Shown: positions 38,275 to 46,872 of the stretch, piece by piece
How the letters are laid out: every line of letters starts with the position of its first letter
How positions within the stretch are numbered: position 1 is the first letter of the stretch
Source: Nocardioides sambongensis
GTDB taxonomy: Bacteria > Actinomycetota > Actinomycetes > Propionibacteriales > Nocardioidaceae
DNA: 64,000 bases
NCBI RefSeq assembly: GCF_006494815.1
Contig: NZ_CP041091.1
Coordinates: 2,990,501 to 3,054,500, forward strand
Direction of reading: 5' to 3'
Program-made: the position numbers and the translations under genes
The notes under the pieces: model-generated
Databases searched by the model: none
What the model saw: the letters and a program-made list of their open reading frames with translations, nothing else
Told to the model about the DNA's origin: nothing

Positions 38275-39453
38275 TCAGGTCCAGGACATCTGGGTGCCGC
38301 CGACGCGGGCGGCCTCGATCTCGGCCTGGTAGCCGGACTCGGCGTAGGCGCGCATCGGGTCGGCCGGCAGGCCGCGCTCCTCGCGCCACGCCGCCAGCGG
38401 GCCGCGCACGTCGGTATAGAACGCGTCCATGAAGACCTGGTGGGCGCCGAGCACGTCGCCGGTGGCCTGCGCGGACTCCAGCGCGTCCCGGTCGACGAGC
38501 AGCGCGCGGGCGGTCATCTCCTGGACGTTGAGCACCGAGCGGATCTGGCCGGGGATCTTCGCCTCGACGTTGTGGCACTGGTCGAGCATGAACGCGACGT
38601 CGGAGTGCCCGTCGGGGTTGGCGGGACCGTAGCCGCCGCCGCGGATCACCTCGAACATGATCCGGAACAGCTGGAACGGGTCGGCCGCGCCGACGATCAG
38701 GTCGTCATCGGCGTAGAAGCGGCTGTTGAAGTCGAACGAGCCGAGCTTCCCCAGGCGCAGCAGCTGCATCACGATGAACTCGATGTTGGTGCCCGGCGCG
38801 TGGTGGCCGGTGTCCAGGCACACCACGGCCCGCTCGCCCAGCGCCGCGACCTGGGCGTACGACGTACCCCAGTCCGGCACGTCGGTGTGGTAGAACGCCG
38901 GCTCGAAGAACTTGTACTCCAGGACCAGTCGCTGCTCCTCGCCGAGACGGTCGTAGATCGTCGAGAGCGACTCGGCGAGCCGGTCCTGGCGACCGCGCAG
39001 GTCCGCCTGGCCGGGGTAGTTGCTGCCCTCGGCGAGCCAGATCTTCAGGTCGCGGGAGCCGGTCGCGTCCATCACGTCGATGCACTCGAAGTGGTGGTCG
39101 ATCGCCTTCTGTCGGATCTTCGGGTCCACGTGGGTCAGGGCGCCGAACTTGTAGTCGTCGTCCTGGAACGTGTTGGAGTTGATGGTGCCCAGCGCGACCC
39201 CGTGGTCGGCGGCGTGCGCGCGCAGCGCGGCGTAGTCGTCGACCTTGTCCCACGGGATGTGCAGGGCGACGGTCGGCGCCAGGCCGGTGAACCGGTGGAC
39301 GGTCGCGGCGTCGGCGATCTTCTCCTCGACGCTGCGCGGGGTGCCCGCGGTGCCGAAGACCTTGAAGCGGGTGCCGGAGTTGCCGAACGCCCAGGACGGG
39401 AGCTCGATGGCCTGGCCCTGGAGCTGGGCCGCGATCGCGGCGAAGTCAGTCAT
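38275..39453 (-). CDS. rhaI: L-rhamnose isomerase
   Basis: A 392-aa TIM-barrel isomerase of the Gram-positive/actinobacterial RhaI type (not the Escherichia coli RhaA type). Segments include ALHIPWDKVDDYAALRAHA, FGALTHVDPKIRQKAIDHH, KIWLAEGSNYPGQ, LEYKFFEPAFYHTDVPDWGT and CLDTGHHAPGTN, with metal ligands among the Glu/Asp/His. It converts L-rhamnose to L-rhamnulose. ATG 39453 overlaps the end of rhaM by eight bases. A longer open frame joins it to rhaM only because of a frame break in rhaM. Confidence 0.94.
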   Translation of the reverse strand: MTDFAAIAAQLQGQAIELPSWAFGNSGTRFKVFGTAGTPRSVEEKIADAATVHRFTGLAPTVALHIPWDKVDDYAALRAHAADHGVALGTINSNTFQDDDYKFGALTHVDPKIRQKAIDHHFECIDVMDATGSRDLKIWLAEGSNYPGQADLRGRQDRLAESLSTIYDRLGEEQRLVLEYKFFEPAFYHTDVPDWGTSYAQVAALGERAVVCLDTGHHAPGTNIEFIVMQLLRLGKLGSFDFNSRFYADDDLIVGAADPFQLFRIMFEVIRGGGYGPANPDGHSDVAFMLDQCHNVEAKIPGQIRSVLNVQEMTARALLVDRDALESAQATGDVLGAHQVFMDAFYTDVRGPLAAWREERGLPADPMRAYAESGYQAEIEAARVGGTQMSWT

Positions 39454-39807
39454 CACGGTTGCTTTCTGCGTGTACGCGGTTGAGCTGGTCGTCGAGGTTG
39501 AACACCTCGTCGAGCTGCACGAAGCCCTGATCGGGGCCTGCCCGTCGATTCCGGTGAAGTACGCCGCCATCTGCGCCTGCCAGCGGGCGTTCACCTCGGT
39601 GTCGTCCATCGCCGCCTGCGCGGCGGCCAGGTCGTCGGCCTCGACGTACCCGATCAGGAGACCGTCGGACCGCAGGAACAGGGAGTAGTTGCGCCAGCCC
39701 GTGTCGGCGAGCGCGTCGAGCATCTCCGGCCATACGGCGCGGTGGCGCTCGGCGTACTCGTCCATCCGGTCGGGACGAACCTGAAGGCTGAAGCAGTAGC
39801 GGGGCAT
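39446..39807 (-). CDS. rhaM: L-rhamnose mutarotase; one apparent frameshift
   Basis: About 120 aa. The opening RYCFSLQVRPDRMDEYAERH and YSLFLRSDGLLIGYVEADD are typical of RhaM, which interconverts rhamnose anomers before isomerisation. The frame breaks at the G-run 39533-39536. Adding one base restores TGIDGQAPDQGFVQLDEVFN, the normal family C-terminus, ending at the TGA at 39448-39446. Without repair the frame would run into rhaI as a false fusion. It starts the catabolic half of the operon, 117 bases after rhaS. Confidence 0.88.
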
Positions 39808-39852
39808 GGGTGACCCTCCTCCCTGGTTCCTGCGGTCGTGGGTGGTGCTGGC

Positions 39853-39880
39853 CGGCGCCGGCCGGGGACGGCCGGCGCCG
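39853..39880. other. Intercistronic GC hairpin between rhaS and rhaM
   Basis: Perfect 11-base arms (CGGCGCCGGCC and its complement) with a six-base loop. No T-run follows on the minus strand. It may attenuate read-through or stabilise the transporter part of the mRNA, so that transport proteins are made in larger amounts than catabolic enzymes. Confidence 0.6.
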
Positions 39881-39924
39881 ACCTGAGGGGGTCCGCCGCT
39901 CGGGACGGCGAACCCGTCATCGAC

Positions 39925-40953
39925 TCAGAAGTCGAAGTCCCCGATGTTGTCGGCGTCGAAGACGAACGGGTCGCCGAGCAGCACGGTGTTGTCCGCGCCG
40001 ACGGTGTACTCGCCGAGGCGACCGGCCTCGAAGGTGTCGCCCTCGCCCTCGATGTCGCCGTCGGCCAGGGCCTTGGCGGTCCAGGCGGCGAGGTAGCCCA
40101 GGTCCTCGGGGTTCCACAGAGCGAACGCGGTGACGGTGCCGTCCTCGACGTACTCACGCATCTGGTTGGGCGTGCCCAGACCGGTCAGCGCGACCTTGCC
40201 CTTGGCGTCCGAGGTGGACAGGTAGCGCGCGGCGGCGGCGATGCCGACGGTGGTCGGCGAGATGATGCCGGCCAGGTCGGGGTGCTTCTGCAGCAGCGCC
40301 GCGGTGGCGTCGAACGACTTCTGGTCGTCGTCGTCACCGTAGACCGTGTCGACGACCTCGATGTCGGGGTGGTTCTCCTCGAGCTCGGTGTTCATCAGCT
40401 CGATCCACGCGTTCTGGTTGGTCGCGTTGGCGGCGGCCGAGAGGAACGCGATCTCGCCCTTGTCGCCGATCTGCTCGGCGATCAGGTCGACCTGCGCCTG
40501 GGCGATGCCCTCGGCGTCGGCCTGGTTGACGAAGATGTCGCGGCAGTCGGGGTTGGTGTCCGCGTCGTAGGTGACGACCGGGATGTCGGCGTCCATCGCC
40601 TCGCCGATGGCGTCGCAGAGGGCGTCGGGGTCGTTGGCCGAGATCACCAGCGCGCTGCGGCCCTGCTGGGTCGCGGTGTTGATGTACTGGACCTGACCGG
40701 CCGGGTCGTCGCCGTTGGCCGGGCCGACCTGCTCGTACTCGCCGCCGAACTCGTCGATGGCGGCCTCGCCACCGGCGTTGCTGGTGTCGAAGTACGGGTT
40801 GCCGAGGTTCTTCGGGATGAAGGTGTAGGTGCCACCCTCACCGCCGTCGCTACCGCCGTCGCCGCCGTCGTCACTGCCGCAAGCGGTCAGGGCCAGGCTG
40901 GCGGCCAGCGCGGCAGCCGCGAGGCTCGCGAAGCGTCGCTTCTGGTTCAACAT
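39925..40953 (-). CDS. rhaS: Rhamnose ABC transporter substrate-binding lipoprotein
   Basis: A 342-aa lipoprotein. The signal peptide ends in lipobox LTAC (Cys25), followed by a Gly/Asp/Ser-rich linker. A type I sugar-binding fold follows (YTFIPKNLGNPYFDTSNAGG, ALVISANDPDALCDAIGEA, VALTGLGTPNQMREYVEDG). It belongs to the xylose/rhamnose-type CUT2 binding proteins. It captures rhamnose for RhaTPQ. It is the last transporter gene, downstream of the permeases. Confidence 0.92.
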   Translation of the reverse strand: MLNQKRRFASLAAAALAASLALTACGSDDGGDGGSDGGEGGTYTFIPKNLGNPYFDTSNAGGEAAIDEFGGEYEQVGPANGDDPAGQVQYINTATQQGRSALVISANDPDALCDAIGEAMDADIPVVTYDADTNPDCRDIFVNQADAEGIAQAQVDLIAEQIGDKGEIAFLSAAANATNQNAWIELMNTELEENHPDIEVVDTVYGDDDDQKSFDATAALLQKHPDLAGIISPTTVGIAAAARYLSTSDAKGKVALTGLGTPNQMREYVEDGTVTAFALWNPEDLGYLAAWTAKALADGDIEGEGDTFEAGRLGEYTVGADNTVLLGDPFVFDADNIGDFDF

Positions 40954-40993
40954 GTGGTTTCCCTTTCGGATGGTTCCGGCAACGTCGCCGGGA

Positions 40994-42091
40994 TCAGCTC
41001 AGCGACCGCTTGCCGGCGCTGTGCGAGGAGCGACCCGAGGACCGCGCTCCCCTACTCACCTCGACCACACGGCGGGCCGCGGCGAGGAGACTTGTGGACA
41101 TCACCGAGAGCACGAGCAGCACTCCGATGACGATGTTGATGACGTTGATGGTCTCCCCGTTGAGGAGCATCGCCCGCTGGATCACACCGATCAGCAGCAC
41201 GCCGGCGAGCACGCCGTGCAGCGCGCCTCGGCCGCCGAAGATCGACACGCCGCCGAGCAGCACCGCGGCGATCACGGAGAGCTCCAGGCCGGTCGAGTTC
41301 TCCGCCCGGGCCACCCCGGTGACCAGGGTGGTGTAGATCCCGACGAAGCCGGCGACGGCGCCGGAGAGGACGAAGAGGATCGCCTTGGTGCGGGCCACGT
41401 TGACACCGGTGAAGTGCGCCGCCTCGTCGTTCTGACCGATCTCGAAGATCCCGCGGCCGAACGGCGAGAAGTGGATCAGCAGGGCGAACGCGATCGCGAG
41501 CACCGCGAACGGGATCAGGATCATCGGATACGGCTGGTCCTCGAAGATCCGCTGCTTGGCCCAGTCGGTCCAGCCCTCGGGGAACTCGGTGCGCGACTCG
41601 GTGCCGAGCAGGCCCGCCGCGATGCCGCGGAAGAGCGCCAGGGTGCCGATGGTGACCGCGATGGAGGGCAGTCCGACGTAGGCGATCAGGAATCCGTTGA
41701 AGGCTCCGCAGAGCACCCCGATCCCGATCGCCAGCAGCGCCGCGGTGGTGGCGGAGAGGCCGCCGTCGTCGATCAGCATGCCGAACGCCACGCTGGTCAG
41801 GCCGACCGTGGAGGCGACGGAGAGGTCGATCTCGCCGGTGATGATGATCGCGGTCATCGGCAGCGCCAGCAGCAGCACCGAGGCCGAGTCGCGGAACAGG
41901 TAGTACATCGTCTGCGGGCCGTCGAAGTAGGCGACCTCGGAGCGGGAGTAGACGACCGCCGCGATCAGCAGGGCGATCACCGCGAACTCACGGCTGAAGA
42001 TCACCCGCTGCCACATCGGCCGGGAGAACGCGGCGTAGGTGCGCTCCACCGACGGGCTGTCCGCGGTCGATTCGGGGGACAGGGTGCTCAT
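40994..42091 (-). CDS. rhaQ: Rhamnose ABC transporter permease
   Basis: A 365-aa CUT2 permease with about eight to ten hydrophobic segments. The CUT2 signatures ITGEIDLSVASTVGLTSV and AVLLGGVSIFGGRGALHGVL are present. Its start overlaps the RhaP stop by four bases (ATGA), so the two permeases are coupled and probably form a heterodimer. Ser/Arg-rich C-terminal tail. Confidence 0.92.
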   Translation of the reverse strand: MSTLSPESTADSPSVERTYAAFSRPMWQRVIFSREFAVIALLIAAVVYSRSEVAYFDGPQTMYYLFRDSASVLLLALPMTAIIITGEIDLSVASTVGLTSVAFGMLIDDGGLSATTAALLAIGIGVLCGAFNGFLIAYVGLPSIAVTIGTLALFRGIAAGLLGTESRTEFPEGWTDWAKQRIFEDQPYPMILIPFAVLAIAFALLIHFSPFGRGIFEIGQNDEAAHFTGVNVARTKAILFVLSGAVAGFVGIYTTLVTGVARAENSTGLELSVIAAVLLGGVSIFGGRGALHGVLAGVLLIGVIQRAMLLNGETINVINIVIGVLLVLSVMSTSLLAAARRVVEVSRGARSSGRSSHSAGKRSLS

Positions 42092-43236
42092 CGGCCGCCC
42101 TCCTTCGAGTCGGTGCCTGCTGCGTCGCTGCCGGCTGGGTCAGGTCGGTCCGGGGCGGCGGAGCCGCCCGGTAGCACCGGATCCAGCGTCGGTGAGGTCG
42201 CGTGCGAGGTCGGTTCGTCGTCACGGGCGGCGACCAGCCGCTTCTCCTGGCGCAGGACCAGGACGCGGTCGAGGGTGATCGCGCCGACGATCAGGGCGCC
42301 GACCACCGCCTGCTGCCAGAAGTCGGAGATCCCGAGCACCGGCAGCGCACGGTTGATGGTGACCAGCAGGAAGGCGCCCAGCGCGGCGCCCCACACGGTG
42401 CCGGAGCCACCGAAGATGGCGACGCCACCGATCACCGCGGCGCCGACCGCCTCGAACTCCACGCCGGAGCCGACGCTGGAGGAGACGGTGCCGAACCGGG
42501 CGGCCGAGACGGCGCCGGCCAGGCCGGCCAGGGCGCCGGAGAGCACGAAGGCGAACATCACCCGGCGGCGGATCTTGAGGCCGTAGAGCTCGGCCGCGCC
42601 CGGGTCGGAGCCGATCGCGTAGAGCTCGCGGCCGCCGCGGGCGGTCTGCAGGTAGTAGCCGACCGCGCAGAGCACGACCACCGCGACGATGGTCAGCACC
42701 GGGATGCCGAGGATCGACTCGGTGCCCAGGTTGCGGAAGGCGCGCGGCATGTCGTCGGCGTTGATCCGGTCGCTGCCGGCCCAGGTGAGGAACACGCCGC
42801 GGTAGATGTACATCGTGCCGAGGGTGATCACCAGGGCGGGGACGCGGCCGAAGGCGACCAGGATGCCGTTGACCAGGCCGAGCACCGCACCCATCAGCAC
42901 CGCGGCCAGCACGACCGCGATGATCGGGAGGTTGGTGTCGATGAACAGCCGCCCGGTCAGGTACGCCGTCAGCCCGAGCGTCGAGCCGACCGAGAGGTCC
43001 ACGTTGCGGGTGATGATCACCGCGGTCTGGCCGACCGCGAGCAGGATCAGCATGGACGGGGTGAGCAGCAGGTCGCGCCACCCGGTGGAGCTGAACAGGA
43101 ACGACTCGGACTTCAGCGTGGTGACCGCGATCAGCAGGACCAGCACGATGGCGACCGCGAGCTCGCGCGAGCGCAGCGCCTCCTTGACGACGCGGCTCAG
43201 CGTGGAACCGCCGCTGGGGTGGGTCAGGCTGCTCAT
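42088..43236 (-). CDS. rhaP: Rhamnose ABC transporter permease
   Basis: A 382-aa CUT2 permease, paralogous to RhaQ. IITRNVDLSVGSTLGLTAYL and AVIGGVAIFGGSGTVWGAAL mark the family. A polar, Pro/Asp-rich C-terminal tail of about 50 residues follows the last membrane helix. ATG 43236 overlaps the rhaT stop (ATGA). The assignment to P rather than Q follows the usual rhaT-P-Q order. Confidence 0.92.
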   Translation of the reverse strand: MSSLTHPSGGSTLSRVVKEALRSRELAVAIVLVLLIAVTTLKSESFLFSSTGWRDLLLTPSMLILLAVGQTAVIITRNVDLSVGSTLGLTAYLTGRLFIDTNLPIIAVVLAAVLMGAVLGLVNGILVAFGRVPALVITLGTMYIYRGVFLTWAGSDRINADDMPRAFRNLGTESILGIPVLTIVAVVVLCAVGYYLQTARGGRELYAIGSDPGAAELYGLKIRRRVMFAFVLSGALAGLAGAVSAARFGTVSSSVGSGVEFEAVGAAVIGGVAIFGGSGTVWGAALGAFLLVTINRALPVLGISDFWQQAVVGALIVGAITLDRVLVLRQEKRLVAARDDEPTSHATSPTLDPVLPGGSAAPDRPDPAGSDAAGTDSKEGGR

Positions 43237-44804
43237 GCGGGCACCTCGGCGGAGTCCTGGCCCGAGCCCTGGCGGGCACCGGCGTGCGCGGGGTCGGCGT
43301 TGGTGGCGGCACGCATGATGTTCTCCGGGTTGGCGTCGTCGCGGTGGATGTCGGCGGTGATCCGGCCCTCGTGCACGACCAGGACCCGGTCGGCCATCCC
43401 GAGCACCTCGGGCAGCTCGGAGGAGATCATCAGGATCGCCAGGCCCTGACCGGCCAGGTCGGAGAGCAGGCGGTGCACCTCGGACTTGGTGCCGACGTCG
43501 ATGCCGCGGGTGGGCTCGTCGATGATCAGCAGCTTGGGGTTGGTGGCCAACCACTTGGCGATGACCACCTTCTGCTGGTTGCCGCCGCTCATCGTCGCGG
43601 CGTGCATGTCCAGCGCGTTGGTCTTCACCTCGAGCTTGGCGGCCCACGGCCCGGCGGCACGGTTCTCGGCGCGGGTGGTGAGCAGGCCGGCCGTGGTCAG
43701 GCCGCGGCGGATCACGGCGGCGATGTTGCGGGCCACCGAGGCCTCGGTGACCAGGCCCTGCTTGCGGCGGTCCTCGGGCACGAAGGCGATGCCGGCCCTG
43801 ATCGCGGCGCGCGGGTTGCGCGGCGCGATCCGCTGGCCGTTCATGGTCACCGAGCCGCTGTCGTAGGCGTCCACGCCGAAGACGGCGCGGGCGATCTCGG
43901 AGCGTCCGGCGCCGACCAGGCCGGCCAGGCCGACGATCTCGCCGGCGCGGACCTGGAAGGAGACGTCGTGGAAGACGCCGGCGGTGTTGAGGTCGGCGAC
44001 GTCGAGCACGACCTCGCCGATCTCGGCCGGGGCCTTCGGGAACAGGTCGGTGACCTCGCGGCCGACCATCTCCGCGACCAGCTTGTCGACGCTGGTCTCG
44101 GCGATCTGCTGGGTCGAGACGTAGGCGCCGTCACGCATCACGGTGACGGTGTCGCAGAGGTCGAAGACCTCCTCGAACCGGTGCGAGATGAAGACCAGGC
44201 CACGACCCTCGTCGCGCAGCGAGCGGGCGACGGCGAACAGTCGGTCGACCTCGACACCGGAGAGCGCGGCGGTCGGCTCGTCCATGATCAGCAGGGCGGC
44301 GTCGAGCGAGATGGCCTTGGCGATCTCGATGATCTGCTGGTCGGCGATGGAGAGGCCGCGCGCCGGGCGGCGCGGGTCGAGCACGACGCCGAGGCGCTCG
44401 AACAGCGCCTCGGACTCGGCGTACATCCGGGCCCGGTCGATGCGCCGGGCCGCGCCCAGCGGCTGGCGGCCCATGAAGATGTTCTCCGCGACCGAGAGGT
44501 CGGGGAAGAGGGTCGGCTCCTGGTAGATCACGGCCACGCCGGACGCCTTGGACTCGGCGGTCGAGGTGAAGTCCACGGCCTCGCCCTGGAACTCGAACAC
44601 GCCGGCGTCGCGGCGGTGCACGCCGGCGACGATCTTCACCAGGGTCGACTTGCCGGCGCCGTTCTCACCCACGAGCGCGTGGATCGAGCCGGGGGCCACC
44701 CGCAGGGTCCCCGAGCGCAGGGCGGCCACGGCTCCGAACGACTTCGCGACGTCCTGGAGCTCCAGCACGTACGCCTGCGCGGGGCGTGCGGTGGGGTCTG
44801 ACAT
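43233..44804 (-). CDS. rhaT: Rhamnose ABC transporter ATP-binding protein
   Basis: A 523-aa double ATPase of the CUT2 type. The first half has Walker A GENGAGKST, a degenerate signature (GLSIADQQIIEIAKA) and Walker B LLIMDEPTAAL. The second half has a degenerate Walker A (GLVGAGRSE), signature SGGNQQKVVIAKWL and Walker B LLIIDEPTRGID. It powers rhamnose import. ATG 44804 has GAGGAG upstream; an extra 13 codons are open but run into an operator. First gene of the rha operon. Confidence 0.94.
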   Translation of the reverse strand: MSDPTARPAQAYVLELQDVAKSFGAVAALRSGTLRVAPGSIHALVGENGAGKSTLVKIVAGVHRRDAGVFEFQGEAVDFTSTAESKASGVAVIYQEPTLFPDLSVAENIFMGRQPLGAARRIDRARMYAESEALFERLGVVLDPRRPARGLSIADQQIIEIAKAISLDAALLIMDEPTAALSGVEVDRLFAVARSLRDEGRGLVFISHRFEEVFDLCDTVTVMRDGAYVSTQQIAETSVDKLVAEMVGREVTDLFPKAPAEIGEVVLDVADLNTAGVFHDVSFQVRAGEIVGLAGLVGAGRSEIARAVFGVDAYDSGSVTMNGQRIAPRNPRAAIRAGIAFVPEDRRKQGLVTEASVARNIAAVIRRGLTTAGLLTTRAENRAAGPWAAKLEVKTNALDMHAATMSGGNQQKVVIAKWLATNPKLLIIDEPTRGIDVGTKSEVHRLLSDLAGQGLAILMISSELPEVLGMADRVLVVHEGRITADIHRDDANPENIMRAATNADPAHAGARQGSGQDSAEVPA

Positions 44805-44828
44805 CCGCTCCTCGCCTTCTTGATCGGG

Positions 44829-44844
44829 ATTGAAAGGTTTCAAT
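44829..44844. promoter_or_regulatory. rha operator O1
   Basis: ATTGAAA-GG-TTTCAAT, a perfect dyad between the predicted rhaT start of transcription and the rhaT ribosome site. A repressor bound here would block the operon directly. Confidence 0.75.
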
Positions 44845-44860
44845 CGTCGCGGACACAGTG

Positions 44861-44890
44861 ACGGTAGGTGACTGCTGTCACAGGCGTCAA
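44861..44890 (-). promoter_or_regulatory. Promoter of the rhaTPQS operon
   Basis: On the minus strand, TTGACG (44890-44885), an 18-base spacer and TACCGT (44866-44861) form a good housekeeping-type promoter. Transcription would start near 44854, with O1 just downstream and O2 upstream. Confidence 0.65.
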
Positions 44891-44907
44891 GTGGTTCCTG
44901 AAACTTT

Positions 44908-44923
44908 GTTGAAACGAATCAAC
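44908..44923. promoter_or_regulatory. rha operator O2
   Basis: GTTGAAACGAATCAAC is an interrupted dyad of the LacI type, with a TTGAAACG half-site facing a TTGATTCG half-site. It lies upstream of the rhaT -35 and on the lacI side, so it may serve both genes or allow looping with O1. Confidence 0.65.
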
Positions 44924-45029
44924 AACGAATCGAGACGGTGCGGCCGACGACGGTCCTCGCTCTAGGGTGTCTCCCACCACCCGATCAGCTTCACGGGGCC
45001 CCGCTCCGCCGACGAGACCGAGGATCGAT

Positions 45030-46075
45030 GTGACCGACCTGAGTGCAGAGGGCGCCGAGGGTACGGGCGAGCGCGCCCGCGCGGTCTCGGTCAAGGACGT
45101 CGCCGCGGCGGCCGGGGTGTCGGTCGGCACCGTGTCCAACGTGCTCAACCGCCCGAGAAGGTCTCCACCACCACCCGTGAGCACGTGCTCGCCGTCATCG
45201 ACGAGCTCGGCTTCGTGCGCAACGACGCCGCGCGCCAGCTGCGCTCCGGCAGCAACCACGCCGTCGGCATGGTCGTTCTCGACGTCCGCAACCCGTTCTT
45301 CACCGACGTCGCCCGCGGCGTCGAGGAACGACTCGCCGAGCACCGTCGACCGCTGATCCTGGGCAACTCCGGTCAGGACGCGGCCCGGGAGCAGATGCTG
45401 CTCGACCTCTTCGAGGAGCAGCGGGTCAGCGGGCTGCTCGTCTCCCCCGTCGGCGGCGTGCTGCCGCGGCTGCGGCGGCTGCGCGACCGCGGCACCGCGG
45501 TGGTGGCCGTGGACCGCCGCCTGGACAGCAGCGAGTTCTCCTCGGTGGCGGTCGACGACCGGCTGGGCGGGCGGATCGCCGCCCAGCACCTGCTCGACCA
45601 GGGACGTCGTCGCCTGGCCTTCGTGGGCGGCCCCCGCGGCCTGACCCAGGTGGAGCACCGCCTCGAGGGCGCCCAGCGGGCTGTCGCCGACGTGGGCGAC
45701 GCCACCCTGCGCCTGGTGGTCACCGGGATCATGGACGCCGCCGCCGGGCGTCGGGGCGTCGAGGACCTGCTCGCTTCCGGAGGTCCGCGCCCGGACGCCA
45801 TCTTCGCCGCCAACGACCTGGTCGCCCTCGGGGTGCTCCAGGCGCTCACCCTGGCCGGCGTGAGCGTCCCCGACGAGGTCGCGATCATCGGCTACGACGA
45901 CATCGACTTCGCGGCCTCCGCCGCGATCCCGCTCAGCTCCGTGCGCCAGCCCCGGGAGCAGCTCGGCACCGTGGCCGCCGATCTCCTGCTCGCCACCATC
46001 GAGGACCCGGGACGCGCGGCCGAGGACGTCGTACTGGAGCCGTCCCTGGTGGTCCGCCGCTCCACGCAGGCCTGA
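45030..46075 (+). CDS. rhaR: LacI-family regulator of the rhamnose locus; one apparent frameshift
   Basis: About 348 aa. The N-terminal HTH VSVKDVAAAAGVSVGTVSNV leads into the hinge and the sugar-binding domain (VVLDVRNPFFTDVARGVEE, GLLVSPVGGVLPRL, IIGYDDIDFAASAAIPLSS). The frame breaks at C-run 45152-45154. One added base restores LNRPEKVSTTTREHVLAVID, joining HTH and effector domain. GTG 45030 has GAGG upstream and gives a short tail before the HTH. It is divergent from rhaTPQS, with two dyads between, so it likely represses the operon until rhamnose or a derivative binds. The gene symbol follows usage in LacI-controlled rha loci. Confidence 0.85.
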
Positions 46076-46105
46076 CCGGCCCGGCACGCCGGGCGACCCG
46101 TCGGG

Positions 46106-46840
46106 TCAGATCTGGGTGCCGAGCGCGGTGCCCACCAGGTAGGTGACGGCCATCGCGAAGAGGCCGCCGGCCACGTTGCGCACCACGGCGCGGCCGCGCG
46201 GGCCGTAGCCGAGCCGGGCGCTGGCCCAGCCGGTGAGGGCGAGCGCCGCGGCGACCGCGGCGACGGTCACCGGCACCCGGACCCCCTCCGCGACGAGCAC
46301 GATCGTCAGCAACGGCAGCAGGGCGCCGAGGGTGAAGGAGAGCATCGAGGCCCAGGCCGCGTTCCACGGGCTGGTCAGGTCGTCGGGGTCGATGCCGAGC
46401 TCGGTCTCGGCGTGCGCGCCCAGCGCGTCCTCCGCGGTCAGCTGGCGCGCGACCTGGAGGGCGAGGTCCTGGTCGAGCCCCTTGCGCACGTAGAGGTCGG
46501 CCAGCTCGGCGAGCTCGTCGTCCGGGTCCTCGGCGAGCTCGCGCCGTTCGGTCTCCAGCAGCGCCTCCTCGGAGTCGCGCTGGGTGCTCACCGAGACGTA
46601 CTCGCCGGCCGCCATGCTCATCGCGCCGGCGACCAGGCCGGCCACGCCGGCCACCAGGATCGCCGTGCGGTCGGTGGTGGCGCCGGCGACGCCCAGCACG
46701 ATGCCGGCGGTGCTGACGATCCCGTCGTTGGCGCCGAGCACGCCGGCCCGCAGCCAGTTCATCCGGTCGTTGAGCCCGCGCTGGTGCGGCTCGTCGGGAT
46801 GCTGGCCGGGCTCGACGCCGTCACCGGTCGTGATGGTCAC
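46106..46840 (-). CDS. VIT1/CCC1-family iron/manganese transporter
   Basis: A 244-aa membrane protein. The family opening NWLRAGVLGANDGIVSTAGI and the MSMAAGEYVSVSTQRDSEEA helix are present. An acidic, helical metal-binding loop (about residues 80-160) and three C-terminal membrane helices follow. VIT1-type proteins move Fe2+ or Mn2+ out of the cytosol. GTG 46840 is chosen, with GGGGA upstream. It converges on the LacI gene; a short hairpin (about 46081-46096) lies between the stops. Confidence 0.87.
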   Translation of the reverse strand: MTITTGDGVEPGQHPDEPHQRGLNDRMNWLRAGVLGANDGIVSTAGIVLGVAGATTDRTAILVAGVAGLVAGAMSMAAGEYVSVSTQRDSEEALLETERRELAEDPDDELAELADLYVRKGLDQDLALQVARQLTAEDALGAHAETELGIDPDDLTSPWNAAWASMLSFTLGALLPLLTIVLVAEGVRVPVTVAAVAAALALTGWASARLGYGPRGRAVVRNVAGGLFAMAVTYLVGTALGTQI

Positions 46841-46872
46841 GTCCCCATGATCCACCACGAGGGACGGGTGGG

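Noticed and set aside
38275..39807. A RhaM-RhaI fusion protein
   Set aside because: The fusion exists only because of the frame break at 39533-39536. Repair gives a normal RhaM end and a separate RhaI start with an eight-base overlap.
44967..45356. A short stand-alone HTH gene before a headless sugar-binding protein
   Set aside because: The frames join at C-run 45152-45154 into a standard LacI protein.
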